64,000 bases of DNA from Clostridiaceae bacterium OM02-2AC (GCA_003481775.1 QULU01000021.1:1-64000), one strand, 5' to 3'; positions 33,854 to 43,367 are shown, counted from the stretch's first letter. Translations and numbers: made by a program. The notes: a model not told the origin generated them from the letters alone.

Positions 33854-34111
33854 TCACAACCTTCTTTCACAATAGCGGCGCACTTCTTCCGCAGCCTGCT
33901 GTTCATCACTACCTTCAATTTCAAATAACAGAATTTCATTCCTGCCTACATTGATTTCCATCAGTTCAACGATTCTGCGCACATTGGCACTGCGTTGTCT
34001 GCTATGCACCATAATCGTACTGCTGTATTTTCGCGCCATCGCAGAAAGATCACTCGCCGGTCGCGCGTGAAGCCCCATATGGTTCTTTACCGTATATTGG
34101 AATGTAATCAT
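33854..34111 (-). CDS. HPr-like phosphocarrier protein lacking Ser46
   Basis: 85 residues, the normal HPr length. The active site GLHARPAS places the phosphorylatable His at residue 15. At residue 46, where Firmicute HPr has the regulatory Ser phosphorylated by HPr kinase, this protein has Arg (ANVRRIVELMEINVG). It may therefore carry phosphate but not act in CcpA-type catabolite control. GAGGTGACAG precedes ATG. It lies upstream of HAD and MATE genes and 400 bp downstream of a mannose-family PTS operon. The main ptsH is probably elsewhere. Confidence 0.88.
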   Translation of the reverse strand: MITFQYTVKNHMGLHARPASDLSAMARKYSSTIMVHSRQRSANVRRIVELMEINVGRNEILLFEIEGSDEQQAAEEVRRYCERRL

Positions 34112-34508
34112 TCTGTCACCTCATTTCATGTCAAATTTTTCATCCAGTGATTCCTTTTTATACGCACGGTACTTGTGATAACTTTTATCATATCATCGAA
34201 GCGCAGCACCGTAAATAAAAGCGGCACTGGTAATTTTAGGATAAGACCACACAAGTAAAGACAGGTTTTATTTTTGCTGATTTCAAGTATAACAATCGAA
34301 TATAAATTGTGATACAAATGCATGTTTTGTTAACTGAATCATAATTAACAGGTAAAACAAGTATGCGGACAATTCCCAAGAAAAATGCTGATAGGAAACT
34401 ATTTCCTTGTATTTACAATTTCAAATTCACAAAACACATCAGCATTTTGAAATTATATACAATGGAAATAACTATTATCAGCATCATCGTCTCAATATTT
34501 ATTTATTA
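34112..34508. other. intergenic region between PTS operon and HPr-like gene
   Basis: No supported ORF. Contains an exact inverted repeat AAAATGCTGAT (34382-34392) / ATCAGCATTTT (34438-34448) with a 45-nt interval that itself carries AATTTCAAA/TTTGAAATT. It could be the end of the PTS transcript or a leader of the HPr-like gene. Confidence 0.4.
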
Positions 34509-35570
34509 TCATTCATCATGTGTATTGAAATATCCTTCTTCAGGTAAGGGTCCTATTGTTTTAATGATAATGCCATAGTCATAAGCAAGTCTGGCTGCCA
34601 ATATCTCTACAATAGGTGCATACTGTAAGAATACAAATGGTGATTGTAATGGTTCAAAAACTAGGTCACACTCATGTCCGCTATCATTCCCAATAACAAA
34701 TGCATCACCTACTTTGTCACGAACATAGCGAATCAGGCCCTTTGTAATCGTTTCATTATGTCCATCATCAAAAATCAGAATTGCATGGCGGTTTGTATAC
34801 CCCATGGTCGGCCCATGCATGCCGTCATCCATATCATAGCCAACGCATAGAAATCTTCTGGCAATTTCCAGTATCTTTAACGCACCTTCTAATGCTGTTC
34901 CATATAAAGTTCCAGCACCATATAAAACAAAACCGTCCTTATTCATAAGTTTCCATTTATTACGATCAAACCAATCCATCGTCTTATCGCATATCTCTTC
35001 ATGCATTGCTGCTGCTTTTTCTGCTTCTTTCAGATAGAACGTATAATCATTATTACTTAATGTTCCTTTTCTGAATCCAATTTCCATAGCGATAATCATA
35101 TGCGTGAACACAGACATACAGTAACCGATGGTTCTGCATCCAAATTCTTCATTATCTGTTTCCATAAGGATATGACATCCACTCTCTTTTGCCAGTGGTG
35201 TTTCTGCAGACTCTGTAACTGAAGCTGTCGCATAACCAAGCTTTTTCATTTTACGTTGAGCAATGTTGACCAATGTAGATGTACCACTTTGCGATGTAAA
35301 GATATAAAGAGCGTTTGGATTATAAATCTTTTTCTCCAAAAAGATATTTGGGAGAATGGCTGTTGTTGAAATGCCACTTGCAGTTTCTACAAATTCTTTT
35401 GAAGTTTGGCAAGAAGTACCGCTTGTACCGGAACCGATTAACACGATTTCATTTATGATATCCAGACGTCCTTCTAAATATCGGAATAGATCCCTAGTTA
35501 GTTCCTTTCGTTCCTGCAGTACCTTCCTCACAGGTCTTGGAACACGACGAATTGTATCAATAAGATTCAT
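34509..35570 (-). CDS. SIS-domain sugar-phosphate isomerase or deglycase
   Basis: About 353 residues from ATG 35570 (GAAGGAGG upstream). Two SIS domains: the first with GSGTSGTS and TSQSGTSTLV, the second with GAGTLYGTALEGALKILEI, which matches the GlmS-type catalytic region. Relatives in mannose-family PTS operons (FrlB, GfrE/GfrF) cleave fructoselysine- or glucoselysine-6-phosphate, or act on amino-sugar phosphates. As last gene of this operon it probably handles the imported phosphosugar; the exact substrate is unknown. Confidence 0.85.
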   Translation of the reverse strand: MNLIDTIRRVPRPVRKVLQERKELTRDLFRYLEGRLDIINEIVLIGSGTSGTSCQTSKEFVETASGISTTAILPNIFLEKKIYNPNALYIFTSQSGTSTLVNIAQRKMKKLGYATASVTESAETPLAKESGCHILMETDNEEFGCRTIGYCMSVFTHMIIAMEIGFRKGTLSNNDYTFYLKEAEKAAAMHEEICDKTMDWFDRNKWKLMNKDGFVLYGAGTLYGTALEGALKILEIARRFLCVGYDMDDGMHGPTMGYTNRHAILIFDDGHNETITKGLIRYVRDKVGDAFVIGNDSGHECDLVFEPLQSPFVFLQYAPIVEILAARLAYDYGIIIKTIGPLPEEGYFNTHDE

Positions 35571-35610
35571 AAATATTTCCTCCTTCACGCTATTTAGCGA
35601 TTTTACTTAT

Positions 35611-36432
35611 TTAAAAAATTCCAATATATTTTCCTGCAACGCCAATCACCATGAGAATCACAATAAGAGTTGTAGGCTTCATATTCTTATTCAGAAGTTT
35701 AAAACATCCCAGCGTAAGCAGTAATGGAAGCAGGCAAGGAAAGATTGTGTCTATCATTTCCTGAATTTTTAATTCACTGCCATTCATATTAAATACATAT
35801 CCAATATTGACGACGACCATTGTTGCGGTCATTGCACCAACTGTCATTAACCCCACAATACTGGCAGCCTTTGTTATAAAACTCATAATTCCGCTTTCTT
35901 CAGCTTGTGTCATGAATTTAGATCCCATTTTAAATCCTACATATGGTAGCAGGATACGGCACGGTTCTGCCAAAAGATTATATAAAAGAAGAAAGACAAT
36001 TGGCCCCAGAATATTACCATCCTTTGCAAGGCTTAATCCGATTCCCATCGTGATTACACGCCAAGTACTCTGAAAAATCGAATCACCGATACCAGCAAAC
36101 GGTCCCATTAGAGAAGTACGAACAGCTGCTATGGATGCTCTGTCAAAATTTTTATCTTTAGCGCCCTGTACTTCCATAGCTGTACTCAAACCTGTAATAA
36201 ATCCGCCTACAACAGGATTCGTGTTAAATAATTCATAGTGCCTTTTATAGCCTTCTATACGCTCCTCATCCGTTTCATACAATTTATTTATCACTGGAAT
36301 CATGGTCCATAAATATCCCATGGCTTGAAATTTCTCCCATGTATATACGGCATTTATTTGATGAGAACGCCTTGCAACTTTTGCCATTAACTTTCCGTCT
36401 TCTTCATTTAAACCGAATTTCTCCCTAATCAT
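35611..36432 (-). CDS. PTS mannose-family component IID
   Basis: About 273 residues from ATG 36432, which overlaps the IIC stop by 8 bp and has GAGGAGG nine bases upstream. Sequence of the IID family: RRSHQINAVYTWEKFQAMGYLWTMIPVINKLY near the N-terminus and a membrane-embedded C-terminal half with GFITGLSTAMEVQGA and RTSLMGPFAGIGDS. With IIC it forms the membrane channel of the mannose/fructose/sorbose transporter family. Confidence 0.95.
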   Translation of the reverse strand: MIREKFGLNEEDGKLMAKVARRSHQINAVYTWEKFQAMGYLWTMIPVINKLYETDEERIEGYKRHYELFNTNPVVGGFITGLSTAMEVQGAKDKNFDRASIAAVRTSLMGPFAGIGDSIFQSTWRVITMGIGLSLAKDGNILGPIVFLLLYNLLAEPCRILLPYVGFKMGSKFMTQAEESGIMSFITKAASIVGLMTVGAMTATMVVVNIGYVFNMNGSELKIQEMIDTIFPCLLPLLLTLGCFKLLNKNMKPTTLIVILMVIGVAGKYIGIF

Positions 36433-37225
36433 CGAAAAGTTCCTCCTCTCCTTGAGCACTGGTTACTATTGTTTCAGTAGATCCTCTTCGCTTACTGAAT
36501 TCACCTTCAAAGAATAATACAATCACTAGAATAACGCCTATTATCGCAATGGCCATAAGTGGCATTCCACAATAAGCTGCCATAATAAAGCCTAAGAAAA
36601 AGTAAACAGCCAGTTTTTTTTGCCACATCATTTTAAGAAGTAATCCGAATCCTACAGCTCCCAGCATATTAGCAGCGACACCCATACCATCAAGCAGTGT
36701 TTGCGGAACGCTATCAATAAAACTTCTCATCACATCTGCTCCAAGTAAAACCGCCAATCCGCAAATCGTACCATTGAATACTTCATAAGATATTGAAACA
36801 ACAGGGAAAATTCGTTGCAAAGCTTTCCAATTTCCTTTACTTACCTGCCGCTCTACGTATGGTGTAAATAAAGAACGTAACCCTATACCTGGCACAAACA
36901 GCATTTGACATACAATAGAAGCTGGAACAGCAAGCGCAAATGCTGTTTCTATTCCCTTACCGAGTATTATCGCATACGCCGTACCTACAGCAGTTCCATG
37001 TATGGAATCCGGAGGCACCGTTCCACCAATAGCCATAACACCCATAAAAACAAGTTCAAGAGAAGCACCTACCTGCACTCCCGTCTTGACATCCCCCAAA
37101 GCGATACCCATTGCTGTTCCTACAATCAATGGTCTTGTTATCATCGGATTACATAGCCAGACATCCAAAAAATCAAGCATACAAACAGTAACTCCGACAA
37201 GCAGCGCCTGAATAATCATGTTCAT
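36425..37225 (-). CDS. PTS mannose-family component IIC
   Basis: 266 residues, about 8 membrane segments, with the family segment GVQVGASLELVFMGVMAIGGTVPPD. ATG overlaps the IIB stop. Forms the translocation channel with IID. The C-terminus ends in a charged cytoplasmic tail. Confidence 0.95.
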   Translation of the reverse strand: MNMIIQALLVGVTVCMLDFLDVWLCNPMITRPLIVGTAMGIALGDVKTGVQVGASLELVFMGVMAIGGTVPPDSIHGTAVGTAYAIILGKGIETAFALAVPASIVCQMLFVPGIGLRSLFTPYVERQVSKGNWKALQRIFPVVSISYEVFNGTICGLAVLLGADVMRSFIDSVPQTLLDGMGVAANMLGAVGFGLLLKMMWQKKLAVYFFLGFIMAAYCGMPLMAIAIIGVILVIVLFFEGEFSKRRGSTETIVTSAQGEEELFDD

Positions 37226-37707
37226 TCCTCCTTTTCATTTAAATACTTATCAATACTAATTTTGTGTTCTGTAGGAACCATTCGTAATTCCAAATCGTTC
37301 ACCAGTTTCCGTAATTCCTTCAGATTGTTAAGATCCTGAGCGTCCAAACATACAGCAGCTGCAATCATCTTTCCTCCTTCCTTATTCTTAACACCGCCAA
37401 TGTTTACGCGATGGATACAATCTGTCGATTTTACCAGCTTCAAGGTATCCTGAATCGTTCTTGTTATTAAAAAGATTTTTATTTTCTTTGCATTCGGATT
37501 ATTGAGAAGAGCGATTGCATCATCAACCGTTTTGATCGCCAGCTTTACACCAGCCGGCTTCGCCATTTTCAATGCCAGCTTGCTCATTTCGTTTGTTGCA
37601 GCTTCATCATTCGCAATCAGAATGGCTTCTGGCGCCACTGCTCCGACCCACGTCACTGCCACTTGTCCATGCAACAGGCGATCATCAATTCTACAAAGTT
37701 CTACCAT
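37222..37707 (-). CDS. PTS mannose-family component IIB
   Basis: 161 residues. The phosphorylation site His is in RIDDRLLHGQVAVTWV (His 14). Transfers phosphate from IIA to the incoming sugar. Starts inside the last codons of the IIA gene (ATGGTAG overlap). Confidence 0.95.
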   Translation of the reverse strand: MVELCRIDDRLLHGQVAVTWVGAVAPEAILIANDEAATNEMSKLALKMAKPAGVKLAIKTVDDAIALLNNPNAKKIKIFLITRTIQDTLKLVKSTDCIHRVNIGGVKNKEGGKMIAAAVCLDAQDLNNLKELRKLVNDLELRMVPTEHKISIDKYLNEKEE

Positions 37708-38135
37708 AATTTATCATCCTCGATTCCTTTGTCAATTTCACTTTTTACACTTTGATAGTTAAATAACAGAATGTTTTCCCTGGCAGTATCTATTGTCTTC
37801 CTTAACAGCTCCTCAATATTTTCATGATCCTGTGTAAGCAACAGCTCTAATACAATAGACAATGTCATTCCGGTCATCAGATAGACCTTAGGATAGATGC
37901 ATAAGTGCATGAGCTGATTGTGCACACTCCCGCCATTGATATCACAAAGCAGGATATATTCCTGTTCCTGATTCCGATCTATTTTATCTTTTAGTATCTG
38001 ATAGATATCCTGCGGAGTCTTATAGGTATCCAACCCGTATGCGCTAATCCCCTGCGTACTTCCCATGATCATCTTTACAGCACTTAACATGCCCTCGGCC
38101 AATGAACCATGAGAAGCCAGTATGATGTTTCTCAA
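37701..38135 (-). CDS. PTS mannose-family component IIA
   Basis: About 144 residues. The active-site His lies in IILASHGSLAEGML. I place the start at TTG 38135, with GGAGGGGAGG upstream. The longer frame to 38207 would begin upstream of the transcription start expected from the sigma-54 promoter (about 38170), so it is unlikely. Accepts phosphate from HPr; first gene of the transport operon. Confidence 0.9.
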   Translation of the reverse strand: MRNIILASHGSLAEGMLSAVKMIMGSTQGISAYGLDTYKTPQDIYQILKDKIDRNQEQEYILLCDINGGSVHNQLMHLCIYPKVYLMTGMTLSIVLELLLTQDHENIEELLRKTIDTARENILLFNYQSVKSEIDKGIEDDKLW

Positions 38136-38180
38136 GCTCCTCCCCTCCTTTCCTGATATTTCACGCTTCACTAATCTATA

Positions 38181-38196
38181 AGCAAACTGCGTGCCA
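38181..38196 (-). promoter_or_regulatory. sigma-54 promoter of the mannose-family PTS operon
   Basis: TGGCACG (38196-38190), 4 nt, TTGCT (38185-38181): a full match to the -24/-12 consensus, with the GG and GC invariant pairs. It sits between the LevR-like activator gene and the IIA start. The -24 element is the 3' arm of an 11-bp hairpin AACTGCGTGCC/GGCACGCAGTT (38185-38195 with 38211-38221), which could end the activator transcript. Confidence 0.88.
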
Positions 38197-38291
38197 GTTT
38201 TCATCAATCCGGCACGCAGTTCTTGTTTATCCCTTTAAACAGGGACGAATTTGATTTTACAAAAGGCATCGTAGCTTCTATTCAAAAAGCT

Positions 38292-41117
38292 TCATTCAAT
38301 CGTTTCCCATAATTCATTGACACTGTCATCCACCGCCTTGACACTGTCACGCTTAAAGATATAGTCGTAAATATAGCCAATTTCACTTACCGGAATTTCC
38401 ACATTGTAATGCACCTCTACATCATGAAAAGCCCGTTTGACAATAGCGATAAAATCCCCATGCTTTTGTATGAAGGAATCCAGCTCATGAAACTTTGTCA
38501 CATTCTTATTGATGATCAGCCGTTCGATCAGACAGCTGATATGAATGTATAGACCAAGCGTGATATTGCTGCTGAGAACCATCTGCAGCTCTCTTTGAAT
38601 CGTCTTAATGATTTTTTCCACACTGTTGATAATCTTATCGCTGTCCAGAATAGTTAAATAATCCAGTAAATTATCCATAGAGAAATTTTTAATCATATTT
38701 TCATTAAAGGCTTCAATCTGATCCGGACGCATACGTTGGGCAAATGCTGCATTCGTTTTCTCCACACTCTTCTGTTCAATCATTTCCTCCAATGAAATAA
38801 AAGGGATCTCTGCTATCTTTGGATTCTTGGTTCCCACGATAAACAGAATATTATACTTTTCAAAGATTGAGGAGCTTCGTCCCGATTTGATCAGGGAATC
38901 GAAGTCATAAGGAATCACACTGATGGATACATGCTCCGGCAGGGACGCCTCCATCAGATTACTGATTTTCTCCGCCGTACCAATTCCTGTCTCACATACG
39001 GATAAGACAGCGTCCTGTTTTACACGGTTTTTGATAATTTTATAATGGTAAGGAAGATGACTACTTGCTTCCCTGAGAATATCCTGTATCGCCATTTTCT
39101 CTAAAATCATACTGCCAATATCCAGTGCCAGCTTGGTTGTGACATTATTGATGATACCGATATCCATAAGCTTAACACTTTCCAAGCGCTGATAGATATC
39201 CTCCAGAGATCCCATATCCACCAGAACGATAATCTCCTTACTGCTTTCTTTCCCCTTTAAGTACTCACTCAGCTTCTTCACAATGACATCGAAATCACTT
39301 TCAATCGGCATATCGATTGCATCAAACACCCGCTGCTTCAACAGTTGATTGGCAACCTCCGCAATTCCACTGGCTATCGCATAGCCATGAGCGATAATCA
39401 CTGCCGGTATATCCGCAGCCTGCATTTCCCTGTCAAAATAGCGAATGAAAAGAAACAGATCCAGAAAACCAAACGGTCCCGGAACAAAGTTCAACGCATC
39501 ACTGACCAGCTGCCAGATATCGCAGACAATTTCATATTCCAGTCCATATTCCCGATGCAAAAGATTTTGCAGTTGTTCCACATCCTTACGGTTACTGATT
39601 CTCAGCTGATTGATGGAAGCATAATTCTGCATGTAATCATTCATAAAATGAACAAGTATGGAAATCTCATTGTTTGAGAATTTCTCCAGATGATATTTAT
39701 GAATCACGATATTCATGATATTTTTCACCAGATGATTCATCATATCAAGCTTCGGAGATTCATAGGTGTTTCCGGCAAACAGATAATCTACATATTGTTC
39801 CAGCTTTAAGCAGCAGCTTTCCACATAAACGGATAGCCTCGGCTCTGTTGGATTCATGGTACGGTATTTGTGAATCATATAGGAATTCAGCTTGTACAGG
39901 TGACCGTCCTTCTGCGTATTTACCAGCATTTCGCTGCTGCGTATCATCGTTTTATCGTCATAGCTGTAAAGTGTCAAATCCTTCCCGGAGCTTTCCAGCA
40001 AGTCGCTTGGCAGATCATACAGATGCAGCTCCACATGCTTCTGTTTATCCTGACTACGGAGAAACGCCTTGGCAACGCTGGCCCGGATACAGTTTTTCAA
40101 TCCCCCGACATTACCAATGAAAACATGTCGCTCCAGCGTGCGATAGACCAGATCCGACAAACAGATTTCCCGCTGGATATGCTGTTCCTCCTCCTGTATC
40201 AGATATTGCAGAAGCCTTCGTTTCTCCTGCAGAGGACGCTCCGCAAGGGAGGGTACCTTGACAAGCAGAGGGATTCTTCTCAGCAGTGTTTTCAGCAGTA
40301 CCTCGCTAGGCTGCATGGTTGTTGCGAAAATCAGTCTCGCCTTGGACTCATACCAGTTATCGTTATCCCCAACCATGTGGTAAATCCCCTTATCCATGAA
40401 CAAAAATATCTTTTCCTGACATTCCGGTTTCAGTCCATGCACCTCATCCATAAACAGAATACCGCCATCTGCCAGTGCCAGCAATCCGAGGGTATCCTTT
40501 TCCGCACCGGTATAGGCACCCTTTTTATAGCCGAATAAATTGGTCATCAACATCTCCGGGTTATTTGCATATTCTGAGCAGTTCACGGTCACAAATCTGC
40601 TGTCGGAAGGTAAAATCCCGGTATCCAGTCCATATTGAAACATCAGCTGGGCAATCAGACTTTTTCCAGTGCCGGTAGGTCCCTGTAAAAGAATCGGGAG
40701 CCCATGATCAGGATAAGAAACAGCCGCCTTGCATTGCTCTACCACATAGCTCAGGCTGTCCTGGGCGCCGATCAGGTTCAGAAACGCATGCTTTTTATCC
40801 GCTGCCCTTACTTCATCGCGCATTTCATCCAGCGTTTCATAGATGTCGGCCTGCAGCTGTAGGAAAAACCGTTCCTCCAGTGTTTTTCGCAGAAAGAAAT
40901 ATACTGGACGTGTGTTGATTTTGATAATCTGTCCTCTCTGCTGCAGTTCACTCATATAATGAGAAATCAGATTTCGGCTGCATTGAAAATGATCACTCAG
41001 CCATGCTGCCGTCAATACCTCCAGCTCCTCAGATGACCAGCTTTTATCAAAATCCAGAATACTGCATTCTCTTTCCAGCAGTTCCAGAATGCCCTGCTTG
41101 ATCGTATTATCGCTCAT
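38292..41117 (-). CDS. LevR-like sigma-54-dependent activator with PRD and EII domains
   Basis: 941 residues. An N-terminal helix-turn-helix (1-75) precedes an AAA+ domain with Walker A QGPTGTGKS (about 145-153), GAYTGA loop (200-205; the usual form is GAFTGA) that contacts sigma-54, and Walker B ILFMDEVH (220-227). Two PRD modules, a mannose IIA-like domain (IIAHGYAIASG) and a IIB-like domain with Cys (SVCETGIGTAEK) follow. Phosphorylation by PTS proteins should gate its activity. It should activate the promoter at 38181-38196 next door. Confidence 0.95.
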   Translation of the reverse strand: MSDNTIKQGILELLERECSILDFDKSWSSEELEVLTAAWLSDHFQCSRNLISHYMSELQQRGQIIKINTRPVYFFLRKTLEERFFLQLQADIYETLDEMRDEVRAADKKHAFLNLIGAQDSLSYVVEQCKAAVSYPDHGLPILLQGPTGTGKSLIAQLMFQYGLDTGILPSDSRFVTVNCSEYANNPEMLMTNLFGYKKGAYTGAEKDTLGLLALADGGILFMDEVHGLKPECQEKIFLFMDKGIYHMVGDNDNWYESKARLIFATTMQPSEVLLKTLLRRIPLLVKVPSLAERPLQEKRRLLQYLIQEEEQHIQREICLSDLVYRTLERHVFIGNVGGLKNCIRASVAKAFLRSQDKQKHVELHLYDLPSDLLESSGKDLTLYSYDDKTMIRSSEMLVNTQKDGHLYKLNSYMIHKYRTMNPTEPRLSVYVESCCLKLEQYVDYLFAGNTYESPKLDMMNHLVKNIMNIVIHKYHLEKFSNNEISILVHFMNDYMQNYASINQLRISNRKDVEQLQNLLHREYGLEYEIVCDIWQLVSDALNFVPGPFGFLDLFLFIRYFDREMQAADIPAVIIAHGYAIASGIAEVANQLLKQRVFDAIDMPIESDFDVIVKKLSEYLKGKESSKEIIVLVDMGSLEDIYQRLESVKLMDIGIINNVTTKLALDIGSMILEKMAIQDILREASSHLPYHYKIIKNRVKQDAVLSVCETGIGTAEKISNLMEASLPEHVSISVIPYDFDSLIKSGRSSSIFEKYNILFIVGTKNPKIAEIPFISLEEMIEQKSVEKTNAAFAQRMRPDQIEAFNENMIKNFSMDNLLDYLTILDSDKIINSVEKIIKTIQRELQMVLSSNITLGLYIHISCLIERLIINKNVTKFHELDSFIQKHGDFIAIVKRAFHDVEVHYNVEIPVSEIGYIYDYIFKRDSVKAVDDSVNELWETIE

Positions 41118-41360
41118 GCACTCTCTCCTTTTCTTTCATGAAATCTATGTATTTCAGAAGTGAACCACCCATACGTATTCTGTATAATTATTGTATATTA
41201 TTTTCGATTATACAAAATGCTTCCTATTACTCTTTATTATACATGAAATTTGTGCTGTTTCACGAGAGAAAGAACGATATTTACATTCTTGCTGTAACAG
41301 CTATTCCCTGAAGAAAAAACAACAGGTAAATACTGTATACTTTTCAGCGTTTTGCCATTC
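41118..41360. other. upstream region of the activator gene
   Basis: AT-rich, with an inverted repeat TTGTATA (41191-41197) / TATACAA (41209-41215) that may be an operator. No ORF supported. Confidence 0.4.
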
Positions 41361-41392
41361 AAAAAAACATCCCTGTATAAAAGCAGGGATGC
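41361..41392 (-). terminator. intrinsic terminator of the 41398-43065 gene
   Basis: Minus-strand RNA GCATCCCTG, loop CTTTTATA region, CAGGGATGT, then TTTTTTT. Strong hairpin with a full U-tract, six bases after the stop codon. Confidence 0.85.
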
Positions 41393-41397
41393 TTATC

Positions 41398-43065
41398 TTA
41401 TTTTATTTCCTTGATTGTCTTAATGCCCTCAGCATCAATATAGGATATGTTCAGCTTATCTCCGGCCTTCAGGAATACGAGCTGATTTTCATATTTCGTC
41501 GTAAAGCTGATCTTATAAACATCGCCCTTGTCCGACTGAATATAATAAATCGTATTTCCGTCCATGTTGATTTTTTCCACACCGGCAACTGTGATATCAG
41601 CTGTTTTTAAGGATTCCTTACTGATGGTATCCTCACTGCCGCTTCCCAAAAGATTCAGCGTCTTTTTAAACAGTGCATCCAGACCTTCATCCGTATATAC
41701 GGTAGCCACCTTCTGATAATCCACAGCAGATACTGTCGCATACATCTTAATCAGTCCGTTATCCTTTAATGACATCAGATATACCGGATTTCCCTTGATA
41801 TTGATCAAAAGAGGGAAGGTGGATTGATAGCCGTAATTTTTCACTTCCGACTGCGCACTCTTCATAGCGCTCTTTTCATTGGCGCCTGCCGTTGCGATTT
41901 TCATTGCTTCATGTGTACGCAGGTTCACCAGTACAAAGCCAAGATTAGATTCATCTGCGTTTGCAGAGGTCAGTCCGCTGTACAGCCAGATATCGCCGTT
42001 TTTCTCCAGATAATTATAGCCCTCGGAGGTGACAATGACGCCGGTCTGTCCAAACTGGGAGTTCCAGAATCCCTTCTTCAGACTGCCGTTGTCATCCAGC
42101 TCCTCCACAACCAGAGATTCCGGATAGATACGATCTGCCCAGGATGGAATATGCTTGGTATCATATTTCTCACTCTTTCCTGTAATCGGATCTAGGAACA
42201 CAGCGCCGGTCACACGCTTTTTATTACCGACACCGGAATAGGTATAGGTTGTACAAATATACCACGGTCTTCCTTCCTCATCAATTTCAAAGGATGGCTC
42301 TCCGAATATTTCAGTCGGATACTGGAACCGCAGATGACGGCTCAGATTATCATTGAAATAAGCAGATGGAACATACTTCATACCATCCAGACCGAGATCC
42401 TTCAGCTTCACCAGCTGCGTTTTACCGCTGGTGCTGTCCACCGTGATATAGGCAGGTACACCACCACTCTTGTTTTTAAAGAATTTAATAAATCCATTAT
42501 AGGTCAGCGGTGTCACACGATACACACTATCCTTATAGGAAATCTGTGTATACTCATTGCTGACATCAAACTGTGAAACCCATTCTGTCATATTACCCAT
42601 AACCTTATCTCCCAGACGGATGGAGCTGTCACGGTCAATGATCGGTGTCTTTTTAAAATCCACCTGCGGCACCTCGCTGAATTCCACATCCTTTGGCTCG
42701 ATTCTCTGTGAGAATGCCTTGGCATGGAAGATACGTGAAGTAACCAGAGTCGCGGCGGATGGGAAGACAATCACAAAAATCAGTGCCAGAATGGAAACCT
42801 TGCAGATGGTTCCCCAGCGTTTCTGTTCACTTGTCAGATTGACGACATTCTTGTTATGAAAGGTTGCACGCCAGTTCTGAAAGGAATCGATCTGCCGCTT
42901 GGTAAAGGAAAACACAATCAGCAGTACCAGAAGCGGTCCGGCACTGAATGCCAGAAACTTCCAAAAATCAGGAGCATGCCAGTTTAATGGTGGCAGCATC
43001 ACATAAAACATTCCAAATATATACAGCGCATATACAGGAATCAGAAAATATATATATTTTTTCAT
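41398..43065 (-). CDS. uncharacterised membrane-anchored protein
   Basis: Not recognised. 555 residues with three N-terminal hydrophobic segments (about 4-24, 35-54, 90-112) and a large C-terminal soluble part that is probably outside the membrane. That part is beta-rich, with regularly spaced Tyr/Trp/Asp/Gly motifs (EIDEEGRPWYICTTYTY, TGAVFLDPITGKSEKYD) like beta-propeller or repeated-strand domains. The last 60 residues resemble a small beta-barrel. GAGGGAT precedes ATG. Monocistronic with its own terminator. Confidence 0.75.
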   Translation of the reverse strand: MKKYIYFLIPVYALYIFGMFYVMLPPLNWHAPDFWKFLAFSAGPLLVLLIVFSFTKRQIDSFQNWRATFHNKNVVNLTSEQKRWGTICKVSILALIFVIVFPSAATLVTSRIFHAKAFSQRIEPKDVEFSEVPQVDFKKTPIIDRDSSIRLGDKVMGNMTEWVSQFDVSNEYTQISYKDSVYRVTPLTYNGFIKFFKNKSGGVPAYITVDSTSGKTQLVKLKDLGLDGMKYVPSAYFNDNLSRHLRFQYPTEIFGEPSFEIDEEGRPWYICTTYTYSGVGNKKRVTGAVFLDPITGKSEKYDTKHIPSWADRIYPESLVVEELDDNGSLKKGFWNSQFGQTGVIVTSEGYNYLEKNGDIWLYSGLTSANADESNLGFVLVNLRTHEAMKIATAGANEKSAMKSAQSEVKNYGYQSTFPLLINIKGNPVYLMSLKDNGLIKMYATVSAVDYQKVATVYTDEGLDALFKKTLNLLGSGSEDTISKESLKTADITVAGVEKINMDGNTIYYIQSDKGDVYKISFTTKYENQLVFLKAGDKLNISYIDAEGIKTIKEIK

Positions 43066-43367
43066 TGCTTATCCCTCGCTTTTGAATTTGCTATAAATAT
43101 AACATATTCCAGTCTGTTCGTACACTGTTTTCCTAATAAGTTTGTCTTTCAAACAGCTAGCGAGTATGCTTCATGCCATTAAGGAGCACCGGTTCTGCTT
43201 TTACCAGTCTATCCCCCGCAATAAGGTTCCGCTAGATAAAAGCCAGTGATCAGGATACGCGGCTTGTCATACCCTATGTGAAAAGCTTAAGCAATGAAAC
43301 AGAGCCCTGCTTGTTCATTCCCTCCATTAGCAGCATATCCCTCTGTGCTTCATCCCGTTTTCAATCT
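43066..43367. other. intergenic region after the ECF/ABC operon
   Basis: No supported ORF and no good terminator. The segment is the 3' flank of the 43368-44702 gene and the promoter region of the next. Confidence 0.35.

Noticed and set aside
38136..38207. N-terminal extension of the IIA protein
   Set aside because: It would start upstream of the transcript start expected from the sigma-54 promoter; the TTG at 38135 has a much better ribosome binding site.
38211..38227. Second sigma-54 promoter on the plus strand in the hairpin's other arm
   Set aside because: The GC of the -12 element is missing at the required spacing.
39870..40538. 222-codon plus-strand ORF opposite the LevR-like gene
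   Set aside because: Antisense to a gene with clear AAA+ motifs; no start signal.
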